From assembly GCA_005882895.1 (NCBI GenBank), contig VBBD01000020.1, positions 1 through 48,773 on the forward strand: 48,773 bases of DNA, read 5' to 3'. This document shows positions 9,466 to 19,863 of the stretch, one piece after another; position 1 is the first letter of the stretch, and each line of letters begins with the position of its first letter. The stretch is from Candidatus Bathyarchaeota archaeon (GTDB lineage: Archaea; Thermoproteota; Bathyarchaeia; 40CM-2-53-6). The notes beneath the pieces were generated by a model, which saw only the letters and a list, made by a program, of their open reading frames with translations, was not told where the DNA came from and did not search any database. A program made the position numbers and the translations under genes.

Positions 9466-10899
9466 TTACACGATTTCTATGAGGTCTAGAGCGGGATATC
9501 CCTTGTCGAAGTTGAACGTTGCCCCATGAATATGCGTGAAAGGTTTCACGCCGTAGATCAGAAGATGACCGTTCCAGCTTTGCACCTTTACGTGGTAGTC
9601 AGCTTGTCTTAGAAACTCATCACGAACCTTTGTGGGACGCGATGATATGCCAATGCTGAAGGCTCCTTCGTCCCGCAGGCCTTCTCCTATCTCTGTAAAG
9701 CCTGGAAGCGTCAGCTCTTCCCCGTAGACCTGCACGAGCTTGTCAAAGTTCATAGTTAACATCATCTCAGTTGACGTCTCTTTCAAGGCGTTCCATGTTC
9801 TGTAGAACTCTGCGAGATCGCTCATTAGCTGGCCCCTCAACTTCAGTCGCCAAGGTTTCGAAGGTAGCTGCGAGTTGAATTCGATTATCCGAACTCTCTC
9901 TCCCAGGGCTTTGTCGCCTATGTATGGTCTCAGCGCCTCAGCGGACGATTCCGAGCTGAAGGTCCCAGTTGAAATGCTGAAGCACGCCCCGCCCTGGCTA
10001 ACGAAATTAGACCGGATCATGTTGATCAACAACCTCAACGATTGCGGAGAAACATTGCTCTCAGTGTCGATCATGAAGAAGGAGCCTCTCCGGACTCCGC
10101 CTCCCAATATCTGGTCGAGTTCCCTACTCCCCGTGGAGAAGTGGGTTTCCGTGTGCGGAACTTTCTCTGGACTTCTCACTATTGAAGGTGGGCCGTTTTC
10201 GTATTCCTCATCCAAGAAAGTGAACCTTCCCGCTTCCAGAGAGAATGGAAAGTGTTGGCTCTGGACTCTGAATCCTCTAAACTTGTCGATTCCGAGAGAC
10301 CTGATTCTCCTTCCATCTAGCTCGTTCTGTTCGAGGGTTACGACTCCGTCGACTAGGTAGCCGAGGTTGTCGGCTCGTTCGGCCTCACTGACAAGAATCA
10401 CGCTCACTTTTGTCTGATCTAGTTCTGACATGACGGCCGACTCGAGCATTTTTCGTCCTTCGGGCGTAGCGTTTCTCAACGCTCCCTCCCAGCTGTCTAC
10501 GACGAGGATGGATTTCTGTTTTGCCTGTTTCAACCGTACGATCTTCGAGAAGACGCTGTCGGTGTCGGAGCCTCGGAGGTCGTGGAATTCGTCGTTCCAG
10601 TCTGCCTTCGAGGACCTTCCGGACATTGAATCGATGACCTCATCGATCCAGGGAAATTGGATCCGCAATTTGACTGGTGAGACTCTGCTGGACGCGTAGA
10701 CCCGATGCGAGTCCCCAATAGCGTTCAGTATCTCAAACGCGAGAGTGGTCTTTCCAGTCCCGGGTGCTCCTTGGATGAGCAGGACGTTTCCTGGAACTTC
10801 GAGAAACTCCAAGAACATGTTCATCATAGGGGACGATGTCGCACGGACTACAGAAGATTCGAGAGCTTCATTATCGGGTTTCGTCCCTGAGGCTATCAA
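9466..10899 (-). CDS. KaiC/GvpD-like RecA-superfamily ATPase with a degenerate second domain
   Basis: N-terminal GAPGTGKTTLAFEIL Walker A; second half has STGSRELDQILGGGVRRGSFFMIDTE without a P-loop. Confidence 0.75.
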   Translation of the reverse strand: MIASGTKPDNEALESSVVRATSSPMMNMFLEFLEVPGNVLLIQGAPGTGKTTLAFEILNAIGDSHRVYASSRVSPVKLRIQFPWIDEVIDSMSGRSSKADWNDEFHDLRGSDTDSVFSKIVRLKQAKQKSILVVDSWEGALRNATPEGRKMLESAVMSELDQTKVSVILVSEAERADNLGYLVDGVVTLEQNELDGRRIRSLGIDKFRGFRVQSQHFPFSLEAGRFTFLDEEYENGPPSIVRSPEKVPHTETHFSTGSRELDQILGGGVRRGSFFMIDTESNVSPQSLRLLINMIRSNFVSQGGACFSISTGTFSSESSAEALRPYIGDKALGERVRIIEFNSQLPSKPWRLKLRGQLMSDLAEFYRTWNALKETSTEMMLTMNFDKLVQVYGEELTLPGFTEIGEGLRDEGAFSIGISSRPTKVRDEFLRQADYHVKVQSWNGHLLIYGVKPFTHIHGATFNFDKGYPALDLIEIV

Positions 10900-11134
10900 A
10901 TTATTTCATCATATATTGAGAGGCAGCGTGAAAGATTTCAAGAATTTGTCTCCTTTGCCGTGTTCTGGCGGGAACCGATGCGATATTGTTATGTCACGTT
11001 GACTCTCCACACATAGACAATTAGAAGCACAAGAATCCGGCGTCTTTTCCAGACGAAGGCTTGGAACGCTCTGGTAAACGTCGGACTCGATAGGAAAAGT
11101 GGAAGACTAGAGAGAGAAGGAATCGAACCTGATA

Positions 11135-11404
11135 TTGAAGAAGAGCTTCACTGTCTTTGGAGTCGTGCTCGTCCTCTCAGGGTTCTATGCACTCGCAACA
11201 ATCACGAGCTTAGTCCGAGCTTACATGGCCAAACCCGACGCACAGAACGGGGGGATAGTGATTCTATCCCGGTTCGTGCATATCAGCTACACTGCGGCTC
11301 TAGGTATTGCCAGCGCAGCTGGCCTCATGATCCTGGATGGAGTCTTCGTCATCTTCATCGGAACTCGAAAACCAACCCCAGTATCGACCACCTTGCGACC
11401 TTAG
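11135..11404 (+). CDS. small membrane protein with two TM segments
   Basis: Two hydrophobic segments; TTG start. Confidence 0.5.
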   Translation: MKKSFTVFGVVLVLSGFYALATITSLVRAYMAKPDAQNGGIVILSRFVHISYTAALGIASAAGLMILDGVFVIFIGTRKPTPVSTTLRP

Positions 11405-11536
11405 CCCTTGGACCACCTCACATCTATCGTCTACGGGCCCTTGAACAGTTGCGTGATATTGGCTTGTAGCGACGACTGAAGTCGGTCAGAACCTAGTCTT
11501 CAAAGCCTAGAAGTTACCTGTACTGGCTGGGTAAGT

Positions 11537-11782
11537 GTGCCGAAACTCAAGTACAGCAAAGACTACCTTAAGCGTTTGACGAAACCTATTCCGAAGAAAG
11601 ACCCGAACATGCGGGCGGCAGCGTCGATCGAGACTCTATCAGAACCGCGGCATCCCAGAGGATTCCACCAGTACTGCACGAATTGCGGGAGAGATCAGCT
11701 TTTCAGCGTGGACACGTTAGGCTGGAAGACTTGCACTGTCTGCCGCGTTACCGCACCAGATAGAAGCCAGAGCCCAATCTGA
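11537..11782 (+). CDS. small zinc-ribbon protein
   Basis: CTNCGRDQLFSVDTLGWKTCTVCR. Confidence 0.6.
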   Translation: MPKLKYSKDYLKRLTKPIPKKDPNMRAAASIETLSEPRHPRGFHQYCTNCGRDQLFSVDTLGWKTCTVCRVTAPDRSQSPI

Positions 11783-11916
11783 AGATAGCAGTTCTTGACC
11801 ATATCAATATTCTAGGTAAACCTCAGGTTATGACTGAACGCGAGCTCAGTGGCGTCCAAACACGATTCAAGTACAATTTTTTAAACAGGGTGAGGGAAGA
11901 AAGACCCTGATTCTTT

Positions 11917-14160
11917 TTGCAGCGATCCTACGAACGTTTCAGTTCGGATGTTCTGGATGCTGCTTCTGCCCCGGTTAGGCTTCAGATTCTCAAGCTCCTA
12001 GTTTCCAAGGGCCCTCTCCCCTATACTGAGATAATGTACGAGGCAAAGCTGGACCCTGTACGGGATGCCGGAAAGTTCGTCTATCACCTCAAAACCCTTC
12101 GCAAAGCCGGTCTAGTCGCGATCGAAAAAGGTACGAAAAAGTACAGCATAACCGACCTTGGAAAGATTCTGGTCGAGTTCTCACGGGACCTTGAGGAGTG
12201 GATTGCGGTCAAGAGAGGGCGCCTCTTCGTTCGAACCTCCAAAATGACGATAGAGGAGTTTGACCGGACCAGAATTGCTTCATCACTTGTCACTGAGGCC
12301 GGTATGCCTCAGAGCCTAGCTGATGAGATTGCGTCTGAAGCCGAAGAGAGACTCCTCCGGTTTGGGACTACCTACCTCACCGCGCCCCTAGTACGCGAGC
12401 TTGTCAATACCATCCTCGTCGAGAGAAAACTCGAAGAGTACCGCCACAAACTAACCCGCCTTGGACTCCCCGTCAACGACGTGACAGTCCTCCTACGGGA
12501 GGCAGGACAGAAACACCTCGACTCGGCTTGGGTTCAATCCTCCGCGGGCGCAGCCGTAACCGAAGAGTACGTCCTGCTCAACATTCTTCCAAGACCTCTG
12601 GTCGATGCACATTTCTCGGGACAAATACACCTAGAGGATGCCGAGTCCTGGATCCTCAAACCTAGCGTCTTCTCACATGACCCACGCCCGTTCCTCCGAA
12701 AAGGATTGCCCGGATCTCCACCCCCAATCTCTTTCGAGAGTGCACTAGGAACACTGCTGCGACTAGCCAGAGTAACTGAAGGACAGGTATCTGGGGAGCA
12801 AATATTCGACCACATCAACATACTTCTGGCGCCATTCATCAAAGGCGTCCCAAGTCAAAGAGTCCAGGACGCGGTCCAAGTCTTTCTCTCGCAACTAAAC
12901 TGGGAGGGTTTCTCAAACACTCTTCCTTTCCGATCGGCCATAGGCCTCGACCGAACCATCCCCGATGTCCTCGAACAGTCTGATGCGATTGGTCCCAACG
13001 GGAAGAAAGAGGGCAGGTACGGGGACTGTGCCCATGAAGCTGAAGAGCTGCTCCGTACGGTGATCGATGCAGCTCAAGAAATTGCTCGGGACAATCCACT
13101 TGTCAATCCTTCGATTACTCTGAGACTCAATCGCGACAAACTCTCTGAGACCGACGGACTTCTCTCAATGACCCACGAAACCTCTCTGAGATACTCTATC
13201 ATGAATTATCTCATACAAAATCCTGGGGAAACCTACACCGTTTCCTCGGACGGGTGCATATTCGTTGCCGATAGCATGGGCAATGTCGCAAGGGGAGCGC
13301 TGGTGGGAACGGTCCAAATCAATCTGCCAAGAATAGCCTATGAATCAACAGGGAAAGACGACCGTTTTCTCCAAGGGGTTACGAACGCGGTAGACGAGGC
13401 GGTTAGGGCTTTGGAGATTCGCGGCCAAGCCATTCAGGAACGAATGAAGGAGGGACTTTTGCCTTTGCTTTCATGGCAGACGGATGGGAGCGCGTATTAT
13501 GGGTCCCAGTCGATGGGAGAGATAAGCCTCCTGGGACTAAACGAGGCAGTAAAGCATCATATGAAGAAAGATGTGGACGCCAAAGATTCTCTTGTTTTTG
13601 TCAAGAAGATCATCGAGGCGGCGAGACGTGCCATATCTGAAAGTGACTCGCGTAAGCTTAGAATTCGGGTTGGGCTTCATCCGTCTCCTGAGGCATCATC
13701 GCGGCTCGCGAGTATCGACGCTGAAAAATACGGTTTCTCCACTATCGTATATCAAGGGTCCAAACGATATCCCTACTACACTGACGTTCCCGTGATCCCG
13801 CTCACACAGAAAATTCCGTTCACTTCGCGCGCATCTCTCGAGGGAGAGGTTCAAAGATTCCTCGACGGAGGATCAATCCTCCCGCTCCTGATAGGAGACA
13901 AAACAGAGACCGGAGGTTTGACGAAAGCATCCCAACTGCTCGCAGAATCGGGAATCAAACACTTCACGTTTTCCAAGATATTGTCCCGATGCCAATCCTG
14001 TTATCACGTCGATACAGGCGTCCGTGCAAAATGCTCGAAATGCAATTCAGACAAGCTCACAACTATTGCAAAGTATGCTGGTAGACTGACCCCCCTCGAC
14101 CTATGGACCGAGTCGAGGAGGAGAGATTTGGATAGAATCGCAGCCTATGATCTAGCGTAG
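11917..14160 (+). CDS. nrdD: anaerobic ribonucleoside-triphosphate reductase (NrdD-type) with N-terminal winged-HTH and ATP-cone
   Basis: N-terminal ArsR-like HTH, ATP-cone region, DGCIFVAD...GALVGTVQINLPRIA (catalytic-Cys region), C-terminal CxxC...CxxC and YAGRLTPLDLW (putative glycyl-radical loop). Confidence 0.8.
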   Translation: MQRSYERFSSDVLDAASAPVRLQILKLLVSKGPLPYTEIMYEAKLDPVRDAGKFVYHLKTLRKAGLVAIEKGTKKYSITDLGKILVEFSRDLEEWIAVKRGRLFVRTSKMTIEEFDRTRIASSLVTEAGMPQSLADEIASEAEERLLRFGTTYLTAPLVRELVNTILVERKLEEYRHKLTRLGLPVNDVTVLLREAGQKHLDSAWVQSSAGAAVTEEYVLLNILPRPLVDAHFSGQIHLEDAESWILKPSVFSHDPRPFLRKGLPGSPPPISFESALGTLLRLARVTEGQVSGEQIFDHINILLAPFIKGVPSQRVQDAVQVFLSQLNWEGFSNTLPFRSAIGLDRTIPDVLEQSDAIGPNGKKEGRYGDCAHEAEELLRTVIDAAQEIARDNPLVNPSITLRLNRDKLSETDGLLSMTHETSLRYSIMNYLIQNPGETYTVSSDGCIFVADSMGNVARGALVGTVQINLPRIAYESTGKDDRFLQGVTNAVDEAVRALEIRGQAIQERMKEGLLPLLSWQTDGSAYYGSQSMGEISLLGLNEAVKHHMKKDVDAKDSLVFVKKIIEAARRAISESDSRKLRIRVGLHPSPEASSRLASIDAEKYGFSTIVYQGSKRYPYYTDVPVIPLTQKIPFTSRASLEGEVQRFLDGGSILPLLIGDKTETGGLTKASQLLAESGIKHFTFSKILSRCQSCYHVDTGVRAKCSKCNSDKLTTIAKYAGRLTPLDLWTESRRRDLDRIAAYDLA

Positions 14161-14361
14161 ACGAACCGAGCCCCCCGGCAACTCACCATTGAGTGATGGA
14201 GGGTGCATGTGGCTGGACGAGAACTCAATTGAGTTTATCTCTCTGAATGTTTGAGCAAGGGGGCTGGGAATGCGCTGGCTTTGACAGAAATCCGAGTTGA
14301 TTCGAAGAAGCCTTTCAGAATAGGTCTCCTGACGGGCATTCTGGCCAAAATCGCCGAAGGG

Positions 14362-15291
14362 CTAGACGGCCCCAAAGACCAAGCCTAGTAGTCCCATCCT
14401 CAGCACCACGCCGTTCCCGACCTGGGGAAAATATTTCGCGTGGCTCGTCGAGTCGACACTAGAGTCTATCTCGTCAACCCTAGGCAACGGATGCATGACA
14501 ATCGAGCTTTTCTTTGCGCGTGCCAGCTCGTCAGAGGTCAACCTGTAAGACCCTTTGACCTTCTCGTACTCGGCTAGATCTCCAAATCGCTCCTTCTGGA
14601 CCCGCGTCATGTAGATCACGTCCAATTCTTTCAGATGCTGTTGAAGCGATGTTGTTTCTTCGACGTCTATCTTCTTCGAGACCTCTTCCAGGACCTCTTT
14701 CCTCATCTTTAGTATCTCTGGAGAGATGAGGACTAATCTCACCTTGTATTTCGCGAGCGCATAGGCGAGCGAGTGTACTGTCCGGCCGTACCGGAGATCC
14801 CCGATGAGTCCTATTGTAATGCCGTCAATGGCTCCAAGCTCTTTCTTGATCGTGTAGAGATCGAGCAACGCCTGCGTTGGATGCTCCTCCGCGCCCGATC
14901 CAGCGTTAACCACTGGGACCCTTGAGAACTCCGCGGCCATTCTTGCCGCCCCCTCTAGAGGATGCCTAACCACCAACACGTCAGCATAGTTTTCGACAAC
15001 CCGCACGGTATCTGCGAGGTTCTCACCTTTCTCAACAGACGTCCCCTTTGTCTCTGCAAATCCGAGAGCCGTCCCGCCAAGCCTCGTCATCGCGGACTCG
15101 AAGCTCAATTTTGTACGGGTGCTCGGCTCGTAGAATAGAGTCGCCATTATCCTTCCATGAAGCATATCGGACCCAGTCTTCGCCAGAGGCTCCATGACCT
15201 GTGCCATGTCGAGAATCTGGTCGATCTCCGATCGGGAGAGGTCGCGAACGCTAACTATGTCTCTGCCGGCGAAGTTAGATGTGGGAGGCAT
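14362..15291 (-). CDS. pyrB: aspartate carbamoyltransferase catalytic subunit
   Basis: FYEPSTRTKLSFESAM, EEHPTQALLDLYTI, MHPLPRVDEI. Confidence 0.97.
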   Translation of the reverse strand: MPPTSNFAGRDIVSVRDLSRSEIDQILDMAQVMEPLAKTGSDMLHGRIMATLFYEPSTRTKLSFESAMTRLGGTALGFAETKGTSVEKGENLADTVRVVENYADVLVVRHPLEGAARMAAEFSRVPVVNAGSGAEEHPTQALLDLYTIKKELGAIDGITIGLIGDLRYGRTVHSLAYALAKYKVRLVLISPEILKMRKEVLEEVSKKIDVEETTSLQQHLKELDVIYMTRVQKERFGDLAEYEKVKGSYRLTSDELARAKKSSIVMHPLPRVDEIDSSVDSTSHAKYFPQVGNGVVLRMGLLGLVFGAV

Positions 15292-15347
15292 TCCGATTCC
15301 TAGCTGAGTCGAGGAGTCCTATAACTATCTTCAGAAGTGATGGAACA

Positions 15348-15713
15348 ATGACCGTTCAAGTTCTTGCAATAATGTCAGACTTATTCCTCCAATCGAGAAT
15401 TACAGAGCTCGCGAAGTCAATTGGTGCAAATGCCAAGATTGTAACAACCGAGGAAGACCTGCTTATACAAGCAAACTTGAGTACTCCAAACTTAGTGGTC
15501 CTCGACCTAGCTTCGTCAGAGTATGACCCTTTCTCGTGCGCCCAGAAGCTGAAAACTATGACCTATCCACCCAAGATACTGGCCATATTCCCCCATGTCC
15601 GAACAGACCTAAAGCTCAAAGCCGAAAAAGTAATGATCGACTACATTGTTCCCAATTCAGGTTTCCTCAAGACCCTAAAGCGGGTCCTGGAGAAAGAGGT
15701 CCGGGGCAAGTGA
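15348..15713 (+). CDS. response-regulator receiver-like protein
   Basis: Internal ATG of the 15279 ORF chosen; LVVLDLASSEYDPFSCAQKLK receiver-like pattern. Confidence 0.55.
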   Translation: MTVQVLAIMSDLFLQSRITELAKSIGANAKIVTTEEDLLIQANLSTPNLVVLDLASSEYDPFSCAQKLKTMTYPPKILAIFPHVRTDLKLKAEKVMIDYIVPNSGFLKTLKRVLEKEVRGK

Positions 15714-16183
15714 GCTGGATCGTCAAAGACCTCTGGGACACGCTAGACAAGCGTCGCGATGATTTCGAGAGTCTCTGGCAAGATCGTACTCTGCGGGCCT
15801 TTGAGACGATCAACTGGATTGCCAGCGAAGTCGGCGAACGCTGGGGCGTTCTCATACAGATCAACTTTCCACCCGGCCAGGAAAGACCAGAAGCAGCCAG
15901 TATTGGACGAAAGAACGTGAGCATTCTAGTAGACAAGAACCGGAGGAAATTCGAAACAGTAGAAGAGGACGATGTCAAGCGAGCGATTCAACCGTTAAGC
16001 CCTCAATCTTTTGACCCTGCCCGTTTTGGCCACGAAGGATTCAGGGCAGACCTACCCACCGGACGCATAGACTGTCTGCCAAGCGGGGTCCATCTATGGT
16101 GCACGATAACCCCCGAGGTCCTGAAGTTCCTCGACTGGATATTCGTAAACGGATACGGGTTGAAACCCGCGTCCCGTGCTTAG
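15710..16183 (+). CDS. hypothetical protein, translationally coupled to the receiver-like gene
   Basis: GTG start overlapping the upstream TGA stop; in frame with the 15536..16183 ORF. Confidence 0.5.
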   Translation: MSWIVKDLWDTLDKRRDDFESLWQDRTLRAFETINWIASEVGERWGVLIQINFPPGQERPEAASIGRKNVSILVDKNRRKFETVEEDDVKRAIQPLSPQSFDPARFGHEGFRADLPTGRIDCLPSGVHLWCTITPEVLKFLDWIFVNGYGLKPASRA

Positions 16184-16518
16184 GAGACAGGCATAAGCTT
16201 CTTGCCCAGTCTTCTCTCAATGTCCATCTTGGCCCGCTTCAGCTGTCTAGCACGCTTAAGCAGCTCGATCAGATAGTCCAGGTCAACTATCGGGCGCAGA
16301 GCTGGATACTCCCAAGGAGTCTTGTTAATCTCGTCAGGATAGATCATGTACCCGTTAGGATAGTGCGTCAGCAGTATCCCCGTCGGGTCCGTCTCAAGGC
16401 CCTTGGAGAACTCTCGCAGGGTGTATCCTGCCTTCTTGAGCTGTTCGAGCGCCCTATCGAGCTCGTCACAAGCCCTCTCCAGCTCCGCAAACATCTCTCC
16501 CCTGTCGCCATCTCCCAC
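16180..16518 (-). CDS. hypothetical protein, helical
   Basis: Coherent ORF with charged heptad-like ends. Confidence 0.5.
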   Translation of the reverse strand: MGDGDRGEMFAELERACDELDRALEQLKKAGYTLREFSKGLETDPTGILLTHYPNGYMIYPDEINKTPWEYPALRPIVDLDYLIELLKRARQLKRAKMDIERRLGKKLMPVS

Positions 16519-16709
16519 AGAATATCCGCTCTAGGACCCTTATTCGCGAGAAGCGGGGTCCGCGGCGGGCATAAGTGTTCTCTAACCCACACACCCTCCC
16601 CCCCGAAACAAGGACAGCCGCGCACGGACGAGACCCCCGAGAAACCGATCCCCGACTGGAGTCTGCAATCCCTCTTCCGTTAACTATGGGACGATTTATT
16701 CTTCGGACC

Positions 16710-17546
16710 TTACTCTTGCTTGCGGCCAGCCACGAGAACCATTCCCCCCGTGCTGAAGACTGTGTCGTTTCGAAGCTTCTGGTGATCATCAAGAAGACTC
16801 TTCGTCCACCTCTCATACCACCGGTTATACTCCTCGATCTGCTTTCTGGAGGCGCCCCCGGAAGCCATAGCCTTCGCGTCGAGCTTCTTTGTCTCCTTGA
16901 AGGTCTCAAGGTTAAACCCGAGCTCGTCCTTCACATCTTCTAGCTTCCTTCTTGGGTCCGAGGTCAGATATGTGTCTGCTTGGACTTCGGCCATTATTTC
17001 CCGCAGTCCTGCTTCGTGGAAGATAGTCGGTAATCTATTGCCGATGTCGAAATATTTCCCTTCCAGTTTTCTCACCCCATCAACGTATAATCCTCCGAGC
17101 TTAATGCCCAGCTTTGTGATTCTCTTATCATTCGGAACATAGAAATAGAAAGATTCGAACCGGCCCCGCTCGAATGCGGCGACCGTCCCTCCTTTACGGG
17201 CGACTCTGCTCATATCTTTGACAGCTTTCAACGGTTCAGTGAGATGCATCAAGAGAGTCCTACAACACACAAGATCGGCCCACCGATCTTCAACAGGAAT
17301 GTCATACGCATCTCCCTTGCGGAAAGTAATCTTGCCGGACAGTCCTTCTTTCTTGGTTTGTTTTTGGGCGGTACTGATGTTGGTGGCTCGAATGTCCACT
17401 CCGATGATTTCGCATTTGCCAGGTATGAGGTTGGCTAGATATCGGGTAAAGTCTCCTGTTCCGCATCCAACGTCCACGATTTTCATTCCTGGCTTCATTC
17501 CAAGAAAAGTAGAATGCATCAATGTGATCCATGGCTTGGTTTCCAA
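16710..17546 (-). CDS. class I SAM-dependent methyltransferase
   Basis: MKIVDVGCGTGDFTRYLANLIPGKCEIIGVDI. Confidence 0.88.
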   Translation of the reverse strand: METKPWITLMHSTFLGMKPGMKIVDVGCGTGDFTRYLANLIPGKCEIIGVDIRATNISTAQKQTKKEGLSGKITFRKGDAYDIPVEDRWADLVCCRTLLMHLTEPLKAVKDMSRVARKGGTVAAFERGRFESFYFYVPNDKRITKLGIKLGGLYVDGVRKLEGKYFDIGNRLPTIFHEAGLREIMAEVQADTYLTSDPRRKLEDVKDELGFNLETFKETKKLDAKAMASGGASRKQIEEYNRWYERWTKSLLDDHQKLRNDTVFSTGGMVLVAGRKQE

Positions 17547-17809
17547 GTAGCGACGGTAGATTTCCCTGCTACGCCGTAGGTAGCGAACGCGGAACGCGTG
17601 TGATGAGATCCCAGTTTTCTTGGGAGACAGCTACTTTCTCACTTCACTCTTAGATGTCAATTCCTCGCCGCCTCGGGTCCCGTCTACTAGGCTCAGCCTC
17701 AGTGGACGAGCATTTGGGTCCCAACACGGCTTTTCTGAAACTAGGTATTATGAATACAAATGTAGAGACGCGTAGATGTGATTCAGAGACGGTGGAAGTG
17801 GATAGAAGG

Positions 17810-19825
17810 TCAAACTTGATTCTTCGATCCTTGTGTACTTTTCTCATCATCTAGATGCCTCGGGTGACGTGCAAGTTTCCAGGCAATGAGCAGGACTCCG
17901 AATATCGCAACAAGCACTGGTCCGATGTATCCTGCAAGTAAGTAGCCTATCGGCGACGCGTTCTGGCTTATCCATTGTTGCATGAAATAATTGGACTGGT
18001 ATTCGTTGGAGATCGCAACGAGTAGGCCCACAGTAATCAGGAACTGAGCGATAATGATAGTGCTCACCGCTCGTGATGTTTCTCTATGACTAGCTCTCGG
18101 GACAACAGGTTTCGCGGTCTGGGCGGATTTCGGGTTCGGAATTAGAAGAGAGCTGATTGCTCCGAGGGAGACGAAGATGCCGGCTGTAAAAGCTGCCCAG
18201 CGCGTTCCCTGCGTAATCGCGTCGTAGAGGATCGATATAACGGCGGGTGCGTTTCGGCCGAAGCTGGCGATGAAGGATGGGTCGATCCCTCCGGAGAGTC
18301 CTGAGTTGAGGGCCGTTGCCAATGCCGATCTTAACGGGCCGAAATTGATGGCGCTCGCCGCGAGGTCGGCCTGTCCGACTGCTGATATTTGGGCCACCAA
18401 TACTGCGCCGATTACGGCGATTCCGAAAGCTGAGCCAATCTGTCTTACAGTGTTGTTGGCTCCGGATCCTACTCCTGCCTTCTGCCAAGGTATGCTCAGC
18501 AATACGGTGCTCGTTAGCTGGCTGATAGCTAGGCCGACTCCCGCCCCGTAGATGACGAGGATGGGATACAGGTAGTAGACGGGGTTGGCGACGCTGATAG
18601 TCTGGGACATGCTGAAGAGAGCGATGGCTTCAAGAGTCATGCCGGTTGTGACAATCCACTTGGGTCCGAACCTGGTCGCTAGAATACCGGCTACTGGTGC
18701 AAAGATGAAGACTGAGATGGCCATAGGTAGGAATGTGAGTCCGGCATTGAACGCTGATAGTCCCTTGACTGTCTGCAAGAATATTGAGATGATGAATACT
18801 GCTCCGAACTCGCCCATGGCAACGATTGTGACGGTGAAGAGGCCGTACCTGAAGCCCTTGAATTTGAGGAGGCTGAAATCAAAGAGAGGAACCCTCCCGC
18901 TCCTAAGCCGGCGGACCTCGTAGAAAGCAAACGCCGTCAGTAGAACGAGCCCGCTCATGATCGAGACCAAGGGAAGGGATACGGGGTTTGAGGTCGACCA
19001 TGACAAGCCTGCCACACCGAATTCGCTTGCTGGAACTATCCATCCATAGGTTTGAGCTTCGATAAAACCAAACAATAGGCTCGATAGACCCAGTGTGATG
19101 AGGATTAGTCCGAAATAGTCCGTTGTGTATTTTGGATCTTTGAACCTGGTCTCCTTAATCGCGAAGAGGGCTCCGATGAGGGCTGTGATTCCTATGGGGA
19201 TATTGATGAAGAACGCCCAACGCCAAGTGAGAGTCGGGTCACTCGTAAAGTACCCTCCCAAGACTGGTCCCAGAACCGCAGCCGCCCCGGCTGTCGCGCC
19301 CCATATCCCGAAGGCGACGCTGCGGGCCTTGCCGGTGAAAGTGGTTGTCAGGATTGACAGGGTTGAGGGAGAGGCCATTGCTGCCCCGAATCCCTGGATA
19401 ACCCGGCCTGCAAGGATCTGGGTTAGATTCTGTGAGAATCCATCGATGATAGATCCGGCAATAAACAGGGAGATTCCACTGATGAAGATCCGCTTTCGGC
19501 CAAACTCATCGCTTAGTTTTCCCCAGGTGAGAAGAAACGATCCGAATATCAGAGCATAGAGTGAGGTGATCCACTCTAGGTCCTTCAGGGAGATCCCGAA
19601 GTCTTTCTGGATTTGATACTGAGCGACAATCACTATCGTAGCGTCAATCACGATGATTGCGAGGGAGAGGCTCAGGACGAGCAGGATGAGAAGCTGTTTT
19701 CGCTCGATCTTGGTCGACCCTCCAACCGGCGCCGTACCCGCTGGACCTGCTCCTTCCCACTTCTGGTCGGAGGGTTTGCGCTCGCCTGACATTGAAATGC
19801 CATCACATTTGTTCGGGGTAATCAA
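17810..19825 (-). CDS. MFS transporter, DHA2/EmrB-QacA type
   Basis: DATIVIVAQYQIQKDFG, LIFGSFLLTWGKLSDEFGRKRIF, 14-TM-like length. Confidence 0.9.
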   Translation of the reverse strand: MITPNKCDGISMSGERKPSDQKWEGAGPAGTAPVGGSTKIERKQLLILLVLSLSLAIIVIDATIVIVAQYQIQKDFGISLKDLEWITSLYALIFGSFLLTWGKLSDEFGRKRIFISGISLFIAGSIIDGFSQNLTQILAGRVIQGFGAAMASPSTLSILTTTFTGKARSVAFGIWGATAGAAAVLGPVLGGYFTSDPTLTWRWAFFINIPIGITALIGALFAIKETRFKDPKYTTDYFGLILITLGLSSLLFGFIEAQTYGWIVPASEFGVAGLSWSTSNPVSLPLVSIMSGLVLLTAFAFYEVRRLRSGRVPLFDFSLLKFKGFRYGLFTVTIVAMGEFGAVFIISIFLQTVKGLSAFNAGLTFLPMAISVFIFAPVAGILATRFGPKWIVTTGMTLEAIALFSMSQTISVANPVYYLYPILVIYGAGVGLAISQLTSTVLLSIPWQKAGVGSGANNTVRQIGSAFGIAVIGAVLVAQISAVGQADLAASAINFGPLRSALATALNSGLSGGIDPSFIASFGRNAPAVISILYDAITQGTRWAAFTAGIFVSLGAISSLLIPNPKSAQTAKPVVPRASHRETSRAVSTIIIAQFLITVGLLVAISNEYQSNYFMQQWISQNASPIGYLLAGYIGPVLVAIFGVLLIAWKLARHPRHLDDEKSTQGSKNQV

Positions 19826-19863
19826 ACATTCCCGTCAGAGAGATGCTCCTCAACTTTTGAACT

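Noticed and set aside
14200-14240. AACTCAATTGAGTT palindrome and a nearby degenerate copy between nrdD and pyrB
   Set aside because: Only one exact copy; likely chance or part of a convergent-gene terminator region.
17140-17170. gattcgaaccg resembling a tRNA T-arm
   Set aside because: Within the methyltransferase coding sequence, no acceptor or anticodon arms.
17570-17660. Possible C/D box sRNA (gtgatga near 17600)
   Set aside because: C-like box present but no convincing D or D' box or terminal stem.
19125-19559. Plus-strand ORF inside the MFS gene
   Set aside because: Antisense shadow ORF of a well-supported transporter.
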